Part shown: positions 46,001 to 57,887 of the stretch, piece by piece
How positions within the stretch are numbered: the first letter of the stretch is position 1
Layout of the letters: each line of letters opens with the position of its first letter
Assembly (NCBI GenBank): GCA_003117195.1
Contig: BDSI01000114.1
Span: 343,338 to 407,337, forward strand
Direction: 5' to 3'
DNA length: 64,000 bases
Source of the DNA: Eudorina sp. 2006-703-Eu-15
Taxonomy: Eukaryota; Chlorophyta; Chlorophyceae; Chlamydomonadales; Volvocaceae
Program-made: the position numbers and the translations under genes
Notes under the pieces: model-generated
Database searches by the model: none
The model's input: the letters and a program-made list of their open reading frames with translations, nothing else
Told to the model about the DNA's origin: nothing

Positions 46001-46790
46001 CTGGCGGGCTGAGGTGACACATTGGTGGGCCCGCCAGAGGAAGCCTTCACAAACACACAAACACACAAACATACGCGCGTCAGTCCCCCCGTGCGCAGGC
46101 CGGAAGGCAGGGGGGAGGGGTTGGGCGGAATTGCATTCGCTGAACCCGTGCCTCCCCTAAACCCCAATAGGTTCCCCGCTCTGTCTGTACGGCCCGCGTG
46201 TGGGGTGCCCCCGGGGGATGCAGTACTGAGGCGCTCCGGAACCGCTGGGGGGAGGGGGGTAGTGTTTGGCTAGCGAACCCCGCGACCCCGCCCCTCCAGC
46301 CACCCGCCCCTTCAGCGGCCGAAGGCTGTGCGCTTGGTCCTCGGCTGCCGCTGCCGCTGCCGCTGCAAGGCCAGGCCGCGCCTTGCCAAGTTGCTATGCG
46401 TGTACCGCATGTGGCCATCATCGCGAGCATGACATGACCGGAGGCACGGAGGCCGACCTCCCTGGCAACCCCCGCCCCGGCCCCCTGTTGCTTTGCGAAG
46501 GTCGAATTGCCATGTAGGTGGGTAAGTGTCGGCGGGCGGGGCATGCAGTCCACCCGTAAGTGTCCTACCTCCTCTGCCACAACGCGCTTGCGACTGCTGT
46601 TTCTCGGAGACGCGGGCGCGGCTGGTCCTGCCGATGGAGCCTGCTTGTCTTTGCGGACTAGGCCTTTAAACCAGCCGAGGAGGCCCGAGCCGGTTGCCGC
46701 ATCGCCCGTGTCTCGACCCTGACAAGCGCGGAACAAAGGCCTTGAGCGTCCAGCTCTGGTGCGCTCTGCATCAGATAATTGTTTGGCCAT
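37762..46790 (-). CDS. Large low-complexity Gly/Gln/Ser-rich protein
   Basis: Five exons join in phase: 46790-46569, 45536-45209, 43781-43105, 42242-41932 and 40711-37762. They give about 1,495 residues. The N-terminus is [20 protein letters not shown] followed by [16 protein letters not shown], which is basic and possibly amphipathic. Later parts include an acidic and glutamine block (exon 4, [10 protein letters not shown] then [11 protein letters not shown]). The start of exon 5 has repeated [17 protein letters not shown] and an arginine/glutamate-rich segment. A poly-Q tract follows at about 930-955, then HQ repeats, threonine runs before [14 protein letters not shown], and many glycine runs near the C-terminus. 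No known domain, signal peptide or membrane segment is visible. The composition suggests an intrinsically disordered scaffold or matrix-like protein; this is inference. The start is the first ATG of exon 1. Confidence 0.7.
41041..41096 (+). repeat. ACATACAGTC decamer repeat
   Basis: About five units of a 10-bp CA-rich motif in intron 4 of the low-complexity gene. Confidence 0.85.
42305..42353 (+). repeat. TA dinucleotide tract
   Basis: Interrupted TA/TATG alternation about 60 bp upstream (gene sense) of the exon 4 acceptor; it can fold on itself. Confidence 0.9.
42521..42568 (+). repeat. Dispersed repeat family 2, copy 2
   Basis: Reads CTTTGCTCTGGCAGCAGCGC then CAATTCCCTATATAGG; closely similar to 63056-63110 and to the reverse of 43801-43858. 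Confidence 0.65.
42751..42808 (+). repeat. Dispersed repeat family 1, copy 1
   Basis: Reads GTAAGTAAATTGGTGCTTGG then TTTGGGTCGGGCGGGT and a TTATCT-ACACAC tail; nearly the same as 62233-62290 and the reverse of 51434-51478. Confidence 0.7.
42978..43006 (+). repeat. CA dinucleotide tract
   Basis: About 14 CA units in intron 3 of the low-complexity gene, next to shortened copies of dispersed family 1. Confidence 0.9.
43801..43858 (-). repeat. Dispersed repeat family 2, copy 3
   Basis: Reverse-oriented copy with CCTTTGCCTGGCAGCAGCGC and CCAATTTCCTATATCCC. It ends about 20 bp from the exon 3 acceptor of the low-complexity gene. Confidence 0.65.
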
Positions 46791-48818
46791 CCTCGTGCAT
46801 CGCTCCTACCATTCCAACGCTTTGACTTGTGCAAAAACCTCCTCGCTGCCGGTACCGCTCCGCGGCAGGCTAGCACGTCAGCCACTGATGGCCCTTACAA
46901 TCCGCTCTAGCATCATAGCTGTGTATTAGACGATATAACTTCACCCTTAGCACGCTGCCAGTGCAATACAGGGCCACCTACGGACGCTTAGGACAGGCCC
47001 TGCGGAAACAATCAACTGCGCATAGCTATCACGCGTTTGGTTAAGATCCGTGTGAATTGTTCCACGTACGTTGGGGAGCCGATGAGACGTATGTACCAGC
47101 AAGAATTCACACAATTGGCCCCAAAACCGCGGCACAAAAGACAAACATCATAATGCTATAAGCGTAGATGCAGTTTTCACGACATTACTGGCAGTGCTGG
47201 CCCATCCGTGAACGTCCGGAATGTGTACGATAACGGTAACAATTTTGTTTCCAACAGGAATGATTCCATCTAAGGTATAAAGTCATAATGAGGATCAATT
47301 TCAGCACTGATGGTAGCAAGCAGTCATGCTGAGCAAAAAGTAACGGCGCGACTGAAACCGTTAGAAACAATACCGTATAGCACAACGGGAAAGGCCCACT
47401 GTATTCATTTTCACCTGTATATATGGTACCATCTGAATATTTTCTATCATTACATTTTAAAACGTAGCCCGAATAATGAATAAGATGTGTCTTGCGCTGC
47501 CGAAGTGAACAGCTCAACTCCCAGAAGCCAACGGCTGTTTATCTGATCCCTTCCCACTGAATCGTCATTGCTAATTCAAGCTTACATAGATTACATCAAA
47601 CGTACTCCAAATAAGGATTTTGTAAATAAGGATTTTGTAATATTTAGCATCTGCCGTACAGAACAGACATTGTACTTCAACCGGGATCTTTCTTGAGTCG
47701 TTGCTTGTCCCGGGACGGCCAAGGTTCCTGAAAGTTCACAGCTGGAGCCGCAGCCCCCTGATCGTAGAATACTGTCAGCTACGATGCTGCGCATATGCGC
47801 AACAGCCCCGGGTCGGCCCTTGAGGGCCCAGCACCGGCGTCACCTGGCGGAGTCTGGCTGCACTCCGGCGATCGGACGCAACTCATTTGTCCTCAAGGAG
47901 AACAAACCCTGACCTGCAGACGGTTTGGCTGGTCGCCAGATGTAAGGCGGCAGCCATCCTTCGGACCGTCTTGAACCCGTTTCTCTGGTGGCGGTTAACA
48001 GGGGTAGGGGGCCCACATCTGGCAGATGACCTCCACAATGGCCGCCACAAATTCAGGCCTGGAACGGTGTGGATGCCCCAGTCAGGCCTCTCATCAGCTC
48101 CAACAGAATCGGAGAACGGGGCGGAGGACTGCGTGCGCAGGCACCGTCCGCTGGTGGGGTGGGCTGGCCGTGACTCGCTGGCCGGCCAGCAACGCACACA
48201 AAATAAACAAAATCCAACTGCGCCGTGAATCCCGAAGGCAGAGCCACAGGCAGTCAGGCGCCCATCTGGAAGCCAGGGAACGCAACCGCTGAGGCTGCCA
48301 GCCTTTATGACGTCCCCGGGCCCCCTCCCCTTCGCAATGAAATAAGGATTTGGCGGTTTGAACAGCAGCAGGCACAGGTAGCGGCGGGGACCGCGCTGTT
48401 TGGCCTGTGGGCGGCCGAGAGGTACTGCATAGTCGGGCACGGAGGCGTTTGGCTCCTTACATTGTGAGTGTCGGGCCGGGCAAGCCCTCTGGTCCACTTG
48501 CGGTGTTGCTGTTGAAGTACCGCCGCCGCCCCGCCGCCCAGCGGCAACGGATGGCCTTGCAGGCCATTGCAGGAAACGCACCCTCGGGTCCACCTTGTAA
48601 CGGTATGGAAACGCACGTGCTGGAGAGGGCTGCTGGTGGAAGGGGGAAATGAGGGCACAGACTGCACCGAAGCTTCAATGCGGATTCAAGGTCGAGACGA
48701 CCCAGCTAATCAGAGTCATGCTGTACGATACTAGCTTTCGTACTATCCTCAGCAGCACCAGCACTCAGTCCACCGCGTACGTCGTAGCCAATCTTGATTC
48801 TTTTAGGAAAGTAGCAGC
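46791..48818. other. Divergent intergenic region
   Basis: This is the shared upstream region of the low-complexity gene (leftward) and the thioesterase gene (rightward). Positions 46890-47700 are AT-rich and contain an 18-bp near-tandem (AAATAAGGATTTTGT twice near 47610). Open frames at 47880-48680 on both strands have no recognisable motif. Confidence 0.45.
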
Positions 48819-51800
48819 ATGCAATTGAGAGCGGCACCTTCAGCAACGCTCGGGCGGCTCGCCTCGCGCAAGCCGCACAGGCCGTCCATGACAGGCGGGG
48901 CGCAACACTATGCAGCTGCTGAATTGCGATACCTTACGTGTGGAAAGCCTAATGCTGGCGTTAGCGCACCGACCGCAGGTTAGTGTTGTTGAGGCGCTTC
49001 AACGCTTGCAGTGCAGCCAGTGCAGCGACGAATGCCTATGCGCAAGATTTGTTGCTAAACCTTCTTGATGTCATTGAATCTACTAATATACTTGAGTCGA
49101 ATAATCAAGCATCTCCGAACACGGTAGTTCCTGAGTCGTCGTTGCTATCAGTGCATGGGTCGTCATAGTCCGGTCCTCTGCTTTTAGACATTGGTAAAAG
49201 CCGGACAGATCCGATTCACACGCATCTTGCTTAATCGATAAATATCGTAGACGTATACGCATGACCGTGTGCGCCCAGTGCGCCCTACCTGACAACGGAT
49301 ATACCGACCTGTTGGTTAAGATCACCTTCCCCCAGCTGCCCCGCACGAGCGGCACCGCATCCGGCAGCGCGGAAGAAGCTTTGCCGATGCATCTTTTTGA
49401 ACAGCGCCCTACAGCAGCGCTCTGCCTTGTCCCCGGCTGCCGCGGGCCCCGGGCTGCTTGGCCCCTGAAGTTGATGCACATGACTCGGACGCGGTCGTCG
49501 CCAGGCAGCTCTGGGCCCTGCGGACCCGCCCCGCCCTGCACCTCCCCCGACGTGCATCCGTACCCCTACCCACCCCCCCCTGACCGCCGTCCCACCCACC
49601 GGGAGCAGGGTCCGCCGGGACATCAGCTGGGCGCCCGGTGGCTGCCGCGGCGGCGTCCAATCTATGCCCCGCGCGAGCAGCAGCAGCACCGCTGCCAGCG
49701 TGCAGCCGCGTCGGGACATCCCTGCCCCGCAGCGTCCCGCCGGTCACTTCCCGGATGGGACACCCTGCCCGACGCACCGCCGCACCGCCACCGCCGCCGC
49801 GGTCACACAGCGCAGCCCCGGCGGCCCCGGAGATCGACCTGGCGCGGATCTTCCCCGCCGGCGTGTACAGCGTTGAGATGCAGGTGGGCAGTCCGCCGCC
49901 CTTGCCGTACTGTCCTTCGAGGATTCGTCCGTACTGTGTCGTGTCGCGACGATGGTAATGGTCCATTGACCTCTACCTACCGCACATCGTTGCTCGAGTA
50001 CTTTGAAAGGGCGTTCAAGCGAAGCAAAGTTCGGCGATTCGGTGTTTAACATGTCGTTGCAAAAGTGTTTGAAGGCGGGTGTGCGTGGCGGCTAGCACCC
50101 GCACGCCGCACCGACCCTCACCCAGCTGTGCCCCGCCGCGCGACTGGGTTCACGCATCACGATGCTGCTGACCCGTGGGTCACCTCAGGTGCGGGATTAC
50201 GAGCTCGACCAGTTCAGCGTCGTCAACAACGCGGTGTACAGCAGCTTCTTCCAGCACGGTGGGTGCACAGCTTTGGGAATGCACCGTAGTGAGGGGGTCA
50301 GTGGGGTCACTGGGGGTGCAGGACCTAGGAGGGAAGGGCGCACGCGCACACACACATACGGTAGGTCGGATGCGCCGCTAAGGCCCAATTCGGCTGCAGC
50401 CCACCCCTGTCGCACGTTGTTCACCGCCTGAATGATGTGTTTTGTCCGCCACGGGACCCAGGCTGTACGGCATATTGCCCCAGGCACGCACCAAGCACCT
50501 TCCCACCCCGGCCCACACCACAACCGGACGGACATGCCCGTCTGCGACCGCACGTACCCGGCACCTCCGCCCCCTCCCACACACCCGCCCGCCCGCCCGC
50601 CCGCCCTCCCCGCCCAGCGCGGCACGAGGCCTTCGCCGCTCTGGGTCATGAGGTGGACGACTATGCCCGGGCGGGGACTCCGCTGGCGCTGTCGGAGCTC
50701 AACATTAAATTCCGAGCGCCCCTGAGGTGAGGTGGCGGTGGCGGTGGCGGTGGCGAACAAACGCCCCAGTGAGCGAGCCGGGAGATCACCCAACCCGCAA
50801 CATCGCAAGGGCCGGAGCCCCATGCGCCCGTCTAGACTCCGTCCGGGTCATAGGTCCATACCTCCCTCCTGGTCCATTCCTGGCGCCGTGGCTGCATGGC
50901 TGCATCTCCGGCTCCGTGGCCCCCCACATGGATGGCTCCGTGGCCCCCCTGCCCGCGTGAGAGTGCAGGTCGCGGGACGTCTTCCGGGTCAGCGTGTGGG
51001 TGCAGAAGGTGACGGGCGCGCGTGTGGTGTTCCAGCAGCGCATCACCAAGCGCCAGCACCCGCGGCCGCCTCAGGCGCAGCAGACGGCCGAGCAGGACCG
51101 GTCGCAAGGGCCGGCGGCGGCGGAGGAGGAGCAGGAGGAGGTGACAGGGCACGGGGGGCTGGTGTGGGGACGAGGAACACACCTTCCTTCGCTGTCTCAG
51201 TGACAATGAGGAGAGCGAGGGGAAACGGACCCGGCCAGCGGCAAAGATGTGCCGAAGGGGTACTCAAGCTTGCCGCGGGCGATGCTTCGTGGCGGCTAAC
51301 AAGGGACCAATGTCGCCTGCAAGGCCCAATAGGGTCATAATCTGTGTTCGGGGGTTCTGGTCTTGTTCGGTGGGTTTGTGTGTCTCGGGCGGGTGGGTGT
51401 ATTAAATCACGATGGCTCTGATACCGTATACATATGTGTTTAGATAAGAGACCCGCCCGACCCAAACCATATACACATGCGTATGTACATGTATATACAT
51501 ATTATAATATATGTGTGTACACATATATCAAGGTCGCCCCTGCTCCGTACCTGTACCAAAGGGAGGAAGCCGACCCCTCCACCTGCGGGTACACGTACGG
51601 CAGTCGTGTCTGACTGGGCGATGCGGCTGGGAACGCCTGTCACCACATCTGCGCGTCCTCCCTCCCTCCCTCCCTCCCTCCCCGCTCCACATGTACGGTA
51701 GCTGATTGCGGAAGCCGAGGCGGTGGTCGTCTTCCTGGACTCCCTCTACCGGCCCTCACGGATACCCCGGGAGGCGGCCAGGTGGGTGGGCGGTAGCGAG

Positions 51801-52497
51801 GCGCGACCCGTAATGGGACCCGTTGCGTGGAACCCGTCGTTTGCTTTGATTGGTGAAAGTGATGGCGCGCAAATTGATGCGCAATTGCGTGTACAGCAAC
51901 TTCATCATACCGTATTTAGTTGGTTGACATCGTGGCAAAGGGTTGACCGTTGCCCCCGGCCCGGGTGACCCGACGGGCCCAGGTCAGGGAGGGAGGGAGG
52001 GAGGGAGGGAGGGAGGCAGGGAGGGAGGGAGGGAGGGAGGGAGGCAGGGAGGGAGGGAGGGAGGGAGGGAGGGAGGCAGGGAGGGAGGTCCTGCAGGTCC
52101 CATCTCCTCCATCCGGATCCCGGAAGCTCCCAGTGCTGCGCACCTGCCCTTTCCTTCTCCGCACGTCGAGGGCGGGGGGCCGGAGGGATCGCGCAGCGGC
52201 ACCCGCCAGCTCACATGCGCGTATGTGGCATATGAATATATGTATTCTACTACTCCTACTCCTATTACCACTATGTGTGTGTCAACGGAGAGCTGCGCCG
52301 CGGGACAGACGCCCGGTGTCAATGTTGTGGTGTCCGGGCGCTATTGTGTGTCCGTCTGCGCATCAGGCCGGGGCCGCCGCAATGACCCATGAGCCCCTCC
52401 CTGGTGTGCGCGCTGAACAACCCGCAGGTGCTTCCAACAACTCGCCGACATGCGGACAGCAGCAGCGGCGGCGGCGGCGGCGGCGGGGGCGGTGTGA
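48819..52497 (+). CDS. Plastid acyl-ACP/acyl-lipid thioesterase (hotdog fold)
   Basis: Seven exons in phase: 48819-48978, 49609-49883, 50189-50258, 50618-50726, 50969-51140, 51702-51781 and 52428-52497. They give 311 residues. The first ~120 are Ala/Ser/Arg/Pro-rich (MQLRAAPSATLGRLASRKPH), fitting a chloroplast transit peptide. The hotdog core follows: VRDYELDQFSVVNNAVYSSF (from 145), ARHEAFAALG, LALSELNIKFRAPLR, VFRVSVWVQKVTGARVVFQQ and EAEAVVVFLDSLYRPSRIP. This is the order of plant ALT/4HBT thioesterases, including the D-Q-x-x-V-V-N-N catalytic region. Such enzymes release fatty acids or beta-keto acids from acyl-ACP. An insertion rich in Q/E (KRQHPRPPQAQQTAEQ, then AAAEEEQEE) separates the last strands. 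The last exon (CFQQLADMRTAAA) and the long intron after exon 1 are the least certain parts. Confidence 0.85.
51434..51478 (-). repeat. Dispersed repeat family 1, copy 2
   Basis: Reversed it reads TGGTTTGGGTCGGGCGGGTC then TCTTATCTAAACACATA; it lies in intron 5 of the thioesterase gene. Confidence 0.65.
51986..52088 (+). repeat. GGGA tetranucleotide repeat
   Basis: About 100 bp of GGGA units with periodic GGCA variants, within the last thioesterase intron. Confidence 0.95.
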
Positions 52498-53974
52498 CAG
52501 CGGCAGCAACAGCAGCAGCCACACCGCACTGCCGTAGCGGCGAGCGGATGTGGCAATGAGCGATGGCTTTGGCTCCGTCTAGCGGGTTGGGAAGATGGGA
52601 TGGAGCGGTTGGGGCTGTCCCAGTTAGTTAACATCCACAACGAACCCTATGTGATTAGGGATGCACAGTTTCATACTACATACATGACATGTGCGTGCGT
52701 GCGTATCAGTCCGCCCGATGATCCGCCCCAACGGGCCCCGAAGCTGTCGCTGGTTCGGGGGACGAGTCAGGTAAGCTTACGTGCTACGCCAGCTACGGCG
52801 CGGCTCGTGAGTGGATCGGTTGTCGCGGGTGGCTACCGGCTGCGCACGGCTGCCTGCACATCGCCTCGACTGCACACGGGGCCGCCGGCGGCGGCGGCGG
52901 CGCGACCAGCAGAAGGGCCCGGTGGTGCGTGACGCACACTCGGCCCTGGTGTCCTAGAAAGCCTGCCTGCCAGCCCTGGTCTTAGTGGGGCCTGATAGGC
53001 TGGGATGGAGGTAGGCCCCGGGCAGGCGGGGGTGGGGGGCGGTTGGGGGTGGGGGGTGGGCGGTGGGCCGGGACTGCCCGAGGCACAATGGCGGCGAGTG
53101 TGTGTGGGCTTACTGCGTGACGGGGCTTGGATCCTGCTGTCGACCCCGGGTGGGGGGTGGGGAAGGGTAACTAACCCGTCGACCCCGCGCCGTCAGTGGC
53201 CACGAAGGTGTGGAACAGGAGCAGCGGAGCTCTGAGAGGGGAGCTCTGAGAGTCGGAGCAGCGGAGCTCTGAGCTCAGAGCAGCGGAGCTCTGAGAGTCG
53301 GGATGGCGGCCCTGACCTGGCTACGTACGGTGATATTGGGGGGAGGGCGAGGAGATGCGGGCGCCGGGTGTGATCACATCATGGGCAGCAAACACATGCT
53401 TGCTCTGGGCTGCCGTCGAGGTCCTGGAGCGCTGCCACTGCCACACACGCGGGTTTCAAATGCAGTGTACATGGCGTTGACAGTCGGGGGGGTGGCTTCG
53501 GTGGCGGGATGCGGTGTTGTTGAAGGTCAGTGTATGGCAGGTAGAGTGGCACGTTGATGACGCGGGGCTGACTGGGCTGGACTAACCGGTGTCGTTGTCT
53601 TGGCGCCGACTCGCAAAGCGGCTCCCAAGAACTGAGGACTTCATTTGGTATTTGCGACCGTGGTGGCAACAGCTGTGCCGCTAGGAAGTGCGGCGGACAG
53701 GTACACCGTTGTCTTACAACGTTAACTTCTCCAAGCAATTATTACATTGTTTTGCTATTATAAAATGCGAGTATTATTGCACGCGAGGCCTGGTAGGATC
53801 GAGGGTTAGCTTTAGGTTACGTGGCGTTACGAATGATTAATGCGTCGTACCGGGTCGATACGTCTTGCCAGAAACCTTACACAGCGAAAAAACAATAGTA
53901 ATTTGTTTATCTTTAAGTGCAATCACGATTCTTTATTTGCTTATTTCTGTGTCCTGAGTCAGGTTCCTGCAAGA
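52498..53974. other. Intergenic between thioesterase and next gene
   Basis: It contains GC-rich sequence to about 53300 with a short tandem array (53213-53302), then AT-richer sequence leading to the next gene. A frame at 52600-52770 is open, but I could not link it to any gene. Confidence 0.4.
53213..53302 (+). repeat. GAGCAGCGGAGCTCTGAGA imperfect tandem array
   Basis: Four to five imperfect copies, each containing the palindrome GAGCTC; one junction reads GAGCTCTGAGCTCAGAGC and can form a hairpin. Confidence 0.85.
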
Positions 53975-56900
53975 ATGCCGCCTGTGACAGATAGCAAGGG
54001 CTTTTGTGAGACGAAACGAGGCGAAATACCAAAGGCTTCAATATCATACGATAAAATGGGTAGGTAACAGTGGCGGCCCGCATACGTCAGACATCTGCTA
54101 AGGCATGCAGCCTTACGCCCGCCCTGGAGGCTTACGTTGCTGCTGAGTGCCACTTCAAGATATCATATTAAAACAGTCGCATCGCTGTGGACACTTAATG
54201 CGCCCAGGGCGGCCTGTCTACGGCTTGGGAGATCCGCCGAAGCGTGGGCAACTCGCTCGGAAATTTGAGGAAGCCAAGGTAGCTTATAACATCGCTGCAG
54301 AAGAGAAACTCCTGCGTCCTCAGAGCGGGAGGCGGACGGCAGCGCGGGAGGCGTTGGAGGCGGAATGGGCGCGACGGGAGCGCTGGACGCAGGTGGGTGG
54401 GCGGTCGACTTGGTGCGGCTGTTCACCTACCCTGGCTGGACTTCCTGCCATTCGCATGAAAGGTTAATTCTTTCCGTTGCGTTCGCTCATCGCTGGACGA
54501 GGAATGAGCGTCATCTCCGCGCGTTTAATAACCTGACCTCCCGACATTAGTAACCGCCACCTCAATGCAATGCGGCCCGGTAGCCCCTTCGAAAGCCGCA
54601 AAGGCTCTCACTTACGAAACGAACAGCAAAGTTTACCTCCTCACAAGTTCAGCATGCGACACCTCAAACGGAAGCGCCGGCCGACCCCTCTCCGGCTGTC
54701 TCTCTTCCGCCCTGCCGTGTTGCCGCTTAGTCATGCAGCCGACCACCATCCCTCTCACCGTCCGCACATGTCACCTTCAAGATGGCGCCGCTGGCCGTTC
54801 GTTAAACATTGAAACAGAAAAATAAAAATAGATTCGCGGCGCCATGCGATTCTGACGCGTGCTCGCTGAAAGGAATGCCGAAGCTGATATCGTATACCCT
54901 GGGCAGGTTCTGACATGTGCTACCGTATCACGTTTGAAGCGCCTGTTGGGAGGCTTCAATGTCCACTGTTTCATACGAACGAATTGTTTGGGCGCCCTGG
55001 TGGAGTGGAGCCTAACCTAGTTAGGCGGTGGAGGACAGATTCGGGCCCCCCCCAAACCGGGAGCACAGGCCAGCCCAGGGCCCGTTGCTCCCAGCAGACG
55101 GTCGTGTGTTAACTTGTTACGGTAATGATGCGGCGAGATGCGGAGGAGGGCCACCGCACGGTATTCGCCCGGCCGACTGCCTCACGGGCTGCCTGACCGC
55201 GTCTTTGCTGCGTGTCCTTACGTCTTCCGGGACCCGACGCACGAACGACACACGCGAGGTGTATCGGGGGCATCAGACCGCACTTACCTACGCACCTCCC
55301 GGCTTCCCTGGTCCGGGTGTGGGGCCACGGGTCCACGGGGGTCCGCATCCCCGCAGGTACGGACGCCCCGTCAGGTCCAGGACTTCTACCTGCGGTCCAG
55401 CACCGCCAACCCACTGACGGAGGGATGCACGCCCGCGGTGAAGCTCGCGCCCAGCCCGCCGCCCCAGGTATGGACGGTATGGATGGCCGCCTCCACGTAA
55501 CACATGCGGAACACTGTGTACGGCCACACGGGTGTACGACAGTACGGATGCCAGGGTGTCATTTATTTCCTGGCTGCGCCAGACGGTATGGCATGGCATA
55601 CTGTCCTGGTGATAGTGGTGGTGGTGGTGGCAGTGGTGGTGGTGGCAGTGGTGGTGGTGGTGGCAGTGGTGGTGGTGGTGGTGGTGGTGGTGGTGATAGT
55701 GGTGGTGCGTTGCCGGCTGGGCCCTGGAACCCGATGCAGGTCGACTGTTTGGGGCGGGGCGGGTCACTGCCTGGGTGGCCCTGGGTGCACCACTCGCGGG
55801 AGGGAGGGAGAGAGAGAGAGAGAGGCAGAGCTGGTCGAGTGTGCAACCCCGCCGCAGCTGCCATCTGTCGTCACACAAACACCATGGCATCGCCCTGCTG
55901 TCTGTAGCGCATCGCAGACCTGAACTGGACCTACCCCCCACCTTCCCACCCACCTGCCCCCCCCCACACACACCCGATGGCTCCCTCCCTGGTCCCTCAT
56001 GCCCCGGCGCTGGGTGACGGGGGACATGCGGCCCGCCGCCGGTCAGCCACATTCCGTGCGCGTGTACCATGAAGGTGAGCTGCCGTACAGCCTTCGTACC
56101 CACGTGACGCCGGCCGTGGCGCCCACGGCTGAGAACGTCGAGCGGGAGACGAGGAGCGCACAGGAGCGTACACGTCGGGATAAGGTGAGGTGAAGGAGGC
56201 TCGGAGGGGTGCGTTGGGTTGGGGTGGGGCGGGGTGTCGTTTGCCGGGGTAGGGTGAGGAAGCGGGAGTTTGGGGACCTGGGGAGCTGGGGTGGCTTGCG
56301 GGCGGGAGGGGACATGAGTGCGTCTGTTAGATGGCGCGGTTGGCAAAGCCACAACCCGGCCCCCGGCCCCCGGCCCCCCGCCCCCGACCGCGTGCATCAG
56401 TGCGCGGCGCAGTCTCCATCGGTGCCCTCTGCGGCCGTTGGCACCAGTGCTGCTGCACCTGCCACCCGGCCACCCGGCCACCCTGACACGGTGGCACCGG
56501 TCCGATTGGTCTGTCAGCTGCGGCTGTCTGCTGCTGTTTGTGTTGTCGTTGCTGCCGCCGCTTTTGTGACCGCACGCTGTCGGCCTGATGCCCACCTCCA
56601 CCCCGCAGGCTGTACTGGCGCAGTACGCGGATGCCAGGGCCTACGGTCGGCGGCAGTGTGAGGAGCACCCACACGGGCTGACGGTGAGGGGGAGGGTTAA
56701 GGGGTGAGGGCGAAGCGGCGAGGGTTAAGGGGGGAGGGCTGAGGGTGGGCAAGGGAGGAGGAAGGCGGATACAGGTGAGTCTTTATAACTTGACAAACTT
56801 TGATGGTTTCCCGCTGTTTCAGCGAAATGAATAAATACTGTCCGGGATGCATCGCGTCGTGTGAAAAAATCTCGCTAAACGCGCTAAAAAACTCGTTGAG

Positions 56901-57295
56901 CTGCAGTACATCGGTGCGACACCGCCCGCATTACCGCAGCAATGTCTCCCGCGCAAACGAATCCTTCTCCACTTCCTCACCTAACCTCCTACCCCTCCCC
57001 ATGCCCTGTCTGTGAGCCCGGCCGCCCCGAAAGAATAAACGCAGCAGCTGCAAATCCAAGCGCCCCCGCTATCGACCACTTTCTCGACCTCTCGCCGTGT
57101 TTCCCCCTTTGCACCTTCCTCCGCCAAGCCTGGCACTCAACACCGGGGCCCTGCTCCCGCCCCCACCCCACCCCCCACCCTCACCCCCCACAGAAGCTCG
57201 CCCTTGCGAAGCTGCGGGCCGCCAACAGCGGTCTTGTGCACTTGGCGGACATCCCCTCCGTCACCTTCATCAGCGCGACCGTCACTGCCACATGA
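53975..57295 (+). CDS. Conserved-looking protein of unknown function
   Basis: Six exons fit in phase: 53975-54059, 54208-54392, 55357-55467, 56047-56184, 56609-56683 and 57194-57295. They give 231 residues. It begins MPPVTDSKGFCETKRGEIPK and continues KMGRPVYGLGDPPKRGQLAR. A charged, probably helical stretch follows (KFEEAKVAYNIAAEEKLL, EALEAEWARRERWTQ), then VRTPRQVQDFYLRSSTANPL, HEGELPYSLRTHVTPAVAPT, and a second charged helix (NVERETRSAQERTRRDK, YADARAYGRRQCEEHP). No signal, membrane segment or catalytic motif is seen. Small charged helical proteins like this are common among algal flagellar proteins, but I cannot name it. The weakest points are the exon 4 acceptor (GGTCAG at 56046), where an extra exon near 55905 is possible, and the choice of ATG (an in-frame ATG also lies at 53840). 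Confidence 0.62.
55608..55705 (+). repeat. GGT trinucleotide tract
   Basis: GTG/GGT triplets, interrupted by GCA and ATA, in intron 3 of the preceding gene. Confidence 0.9.
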
Positions 57296-57845
57296 GAGAG
57301 GAGAGGGGCGAGGGGCGAGGGGCGAGGGGCAGCCAGGGCGGGGCAGGGCGGGGCGGGGCAGGGCGGGGGGGGGCGGGGGGGAGGGGCGGGGCAGTGGGAG
57401 AGACTTGCAGCCGGCCGGCCGTGGGCCCGGGGTGCGCGCTTGTGGCCGCGGGCGACGCAGCGCCCCTATCAGCAGCACTGCCCTCGGGGGGCATCGCTAC
57501 TCCCGCCCTCCGCCCTCCCGCGTCTCTCGGAGAACTAGGGGCCCGCTGCTGCGAGGGCGACTTCCCCCCGCGTCGTGCGAGCGGACTGGCGTCTGGCGAC
57601 CGTATGGGAGGTGCCCCTGCCATGTGTATGTGTATGTGGCTGGGACCACGCCAGTCTTTGTGATCCCCTCCCGCATCCCTTCCTGATTGGGGGGGCGGAG
57701 GACGTCCTGCGCCGCAGCACCACGACCGGCACCGGGGGATGATTATGATGCCCCGGGCACCGGGGGATGGGATGATGATTTATCAATGATGTTGTGCAGC
57801 GGACCCCGCTAGGGTCATCGGTGACAGCCGCAGCCGCCTCGCTAA

Positions 57846-57887
<42 letters not shown>

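Noticed and set aside
55288..56601. 437-codon minus-strand frame
   Set aside because: It is antisense to three phase-matched plus-strand exons and includes a GGT repeat read as His runs.
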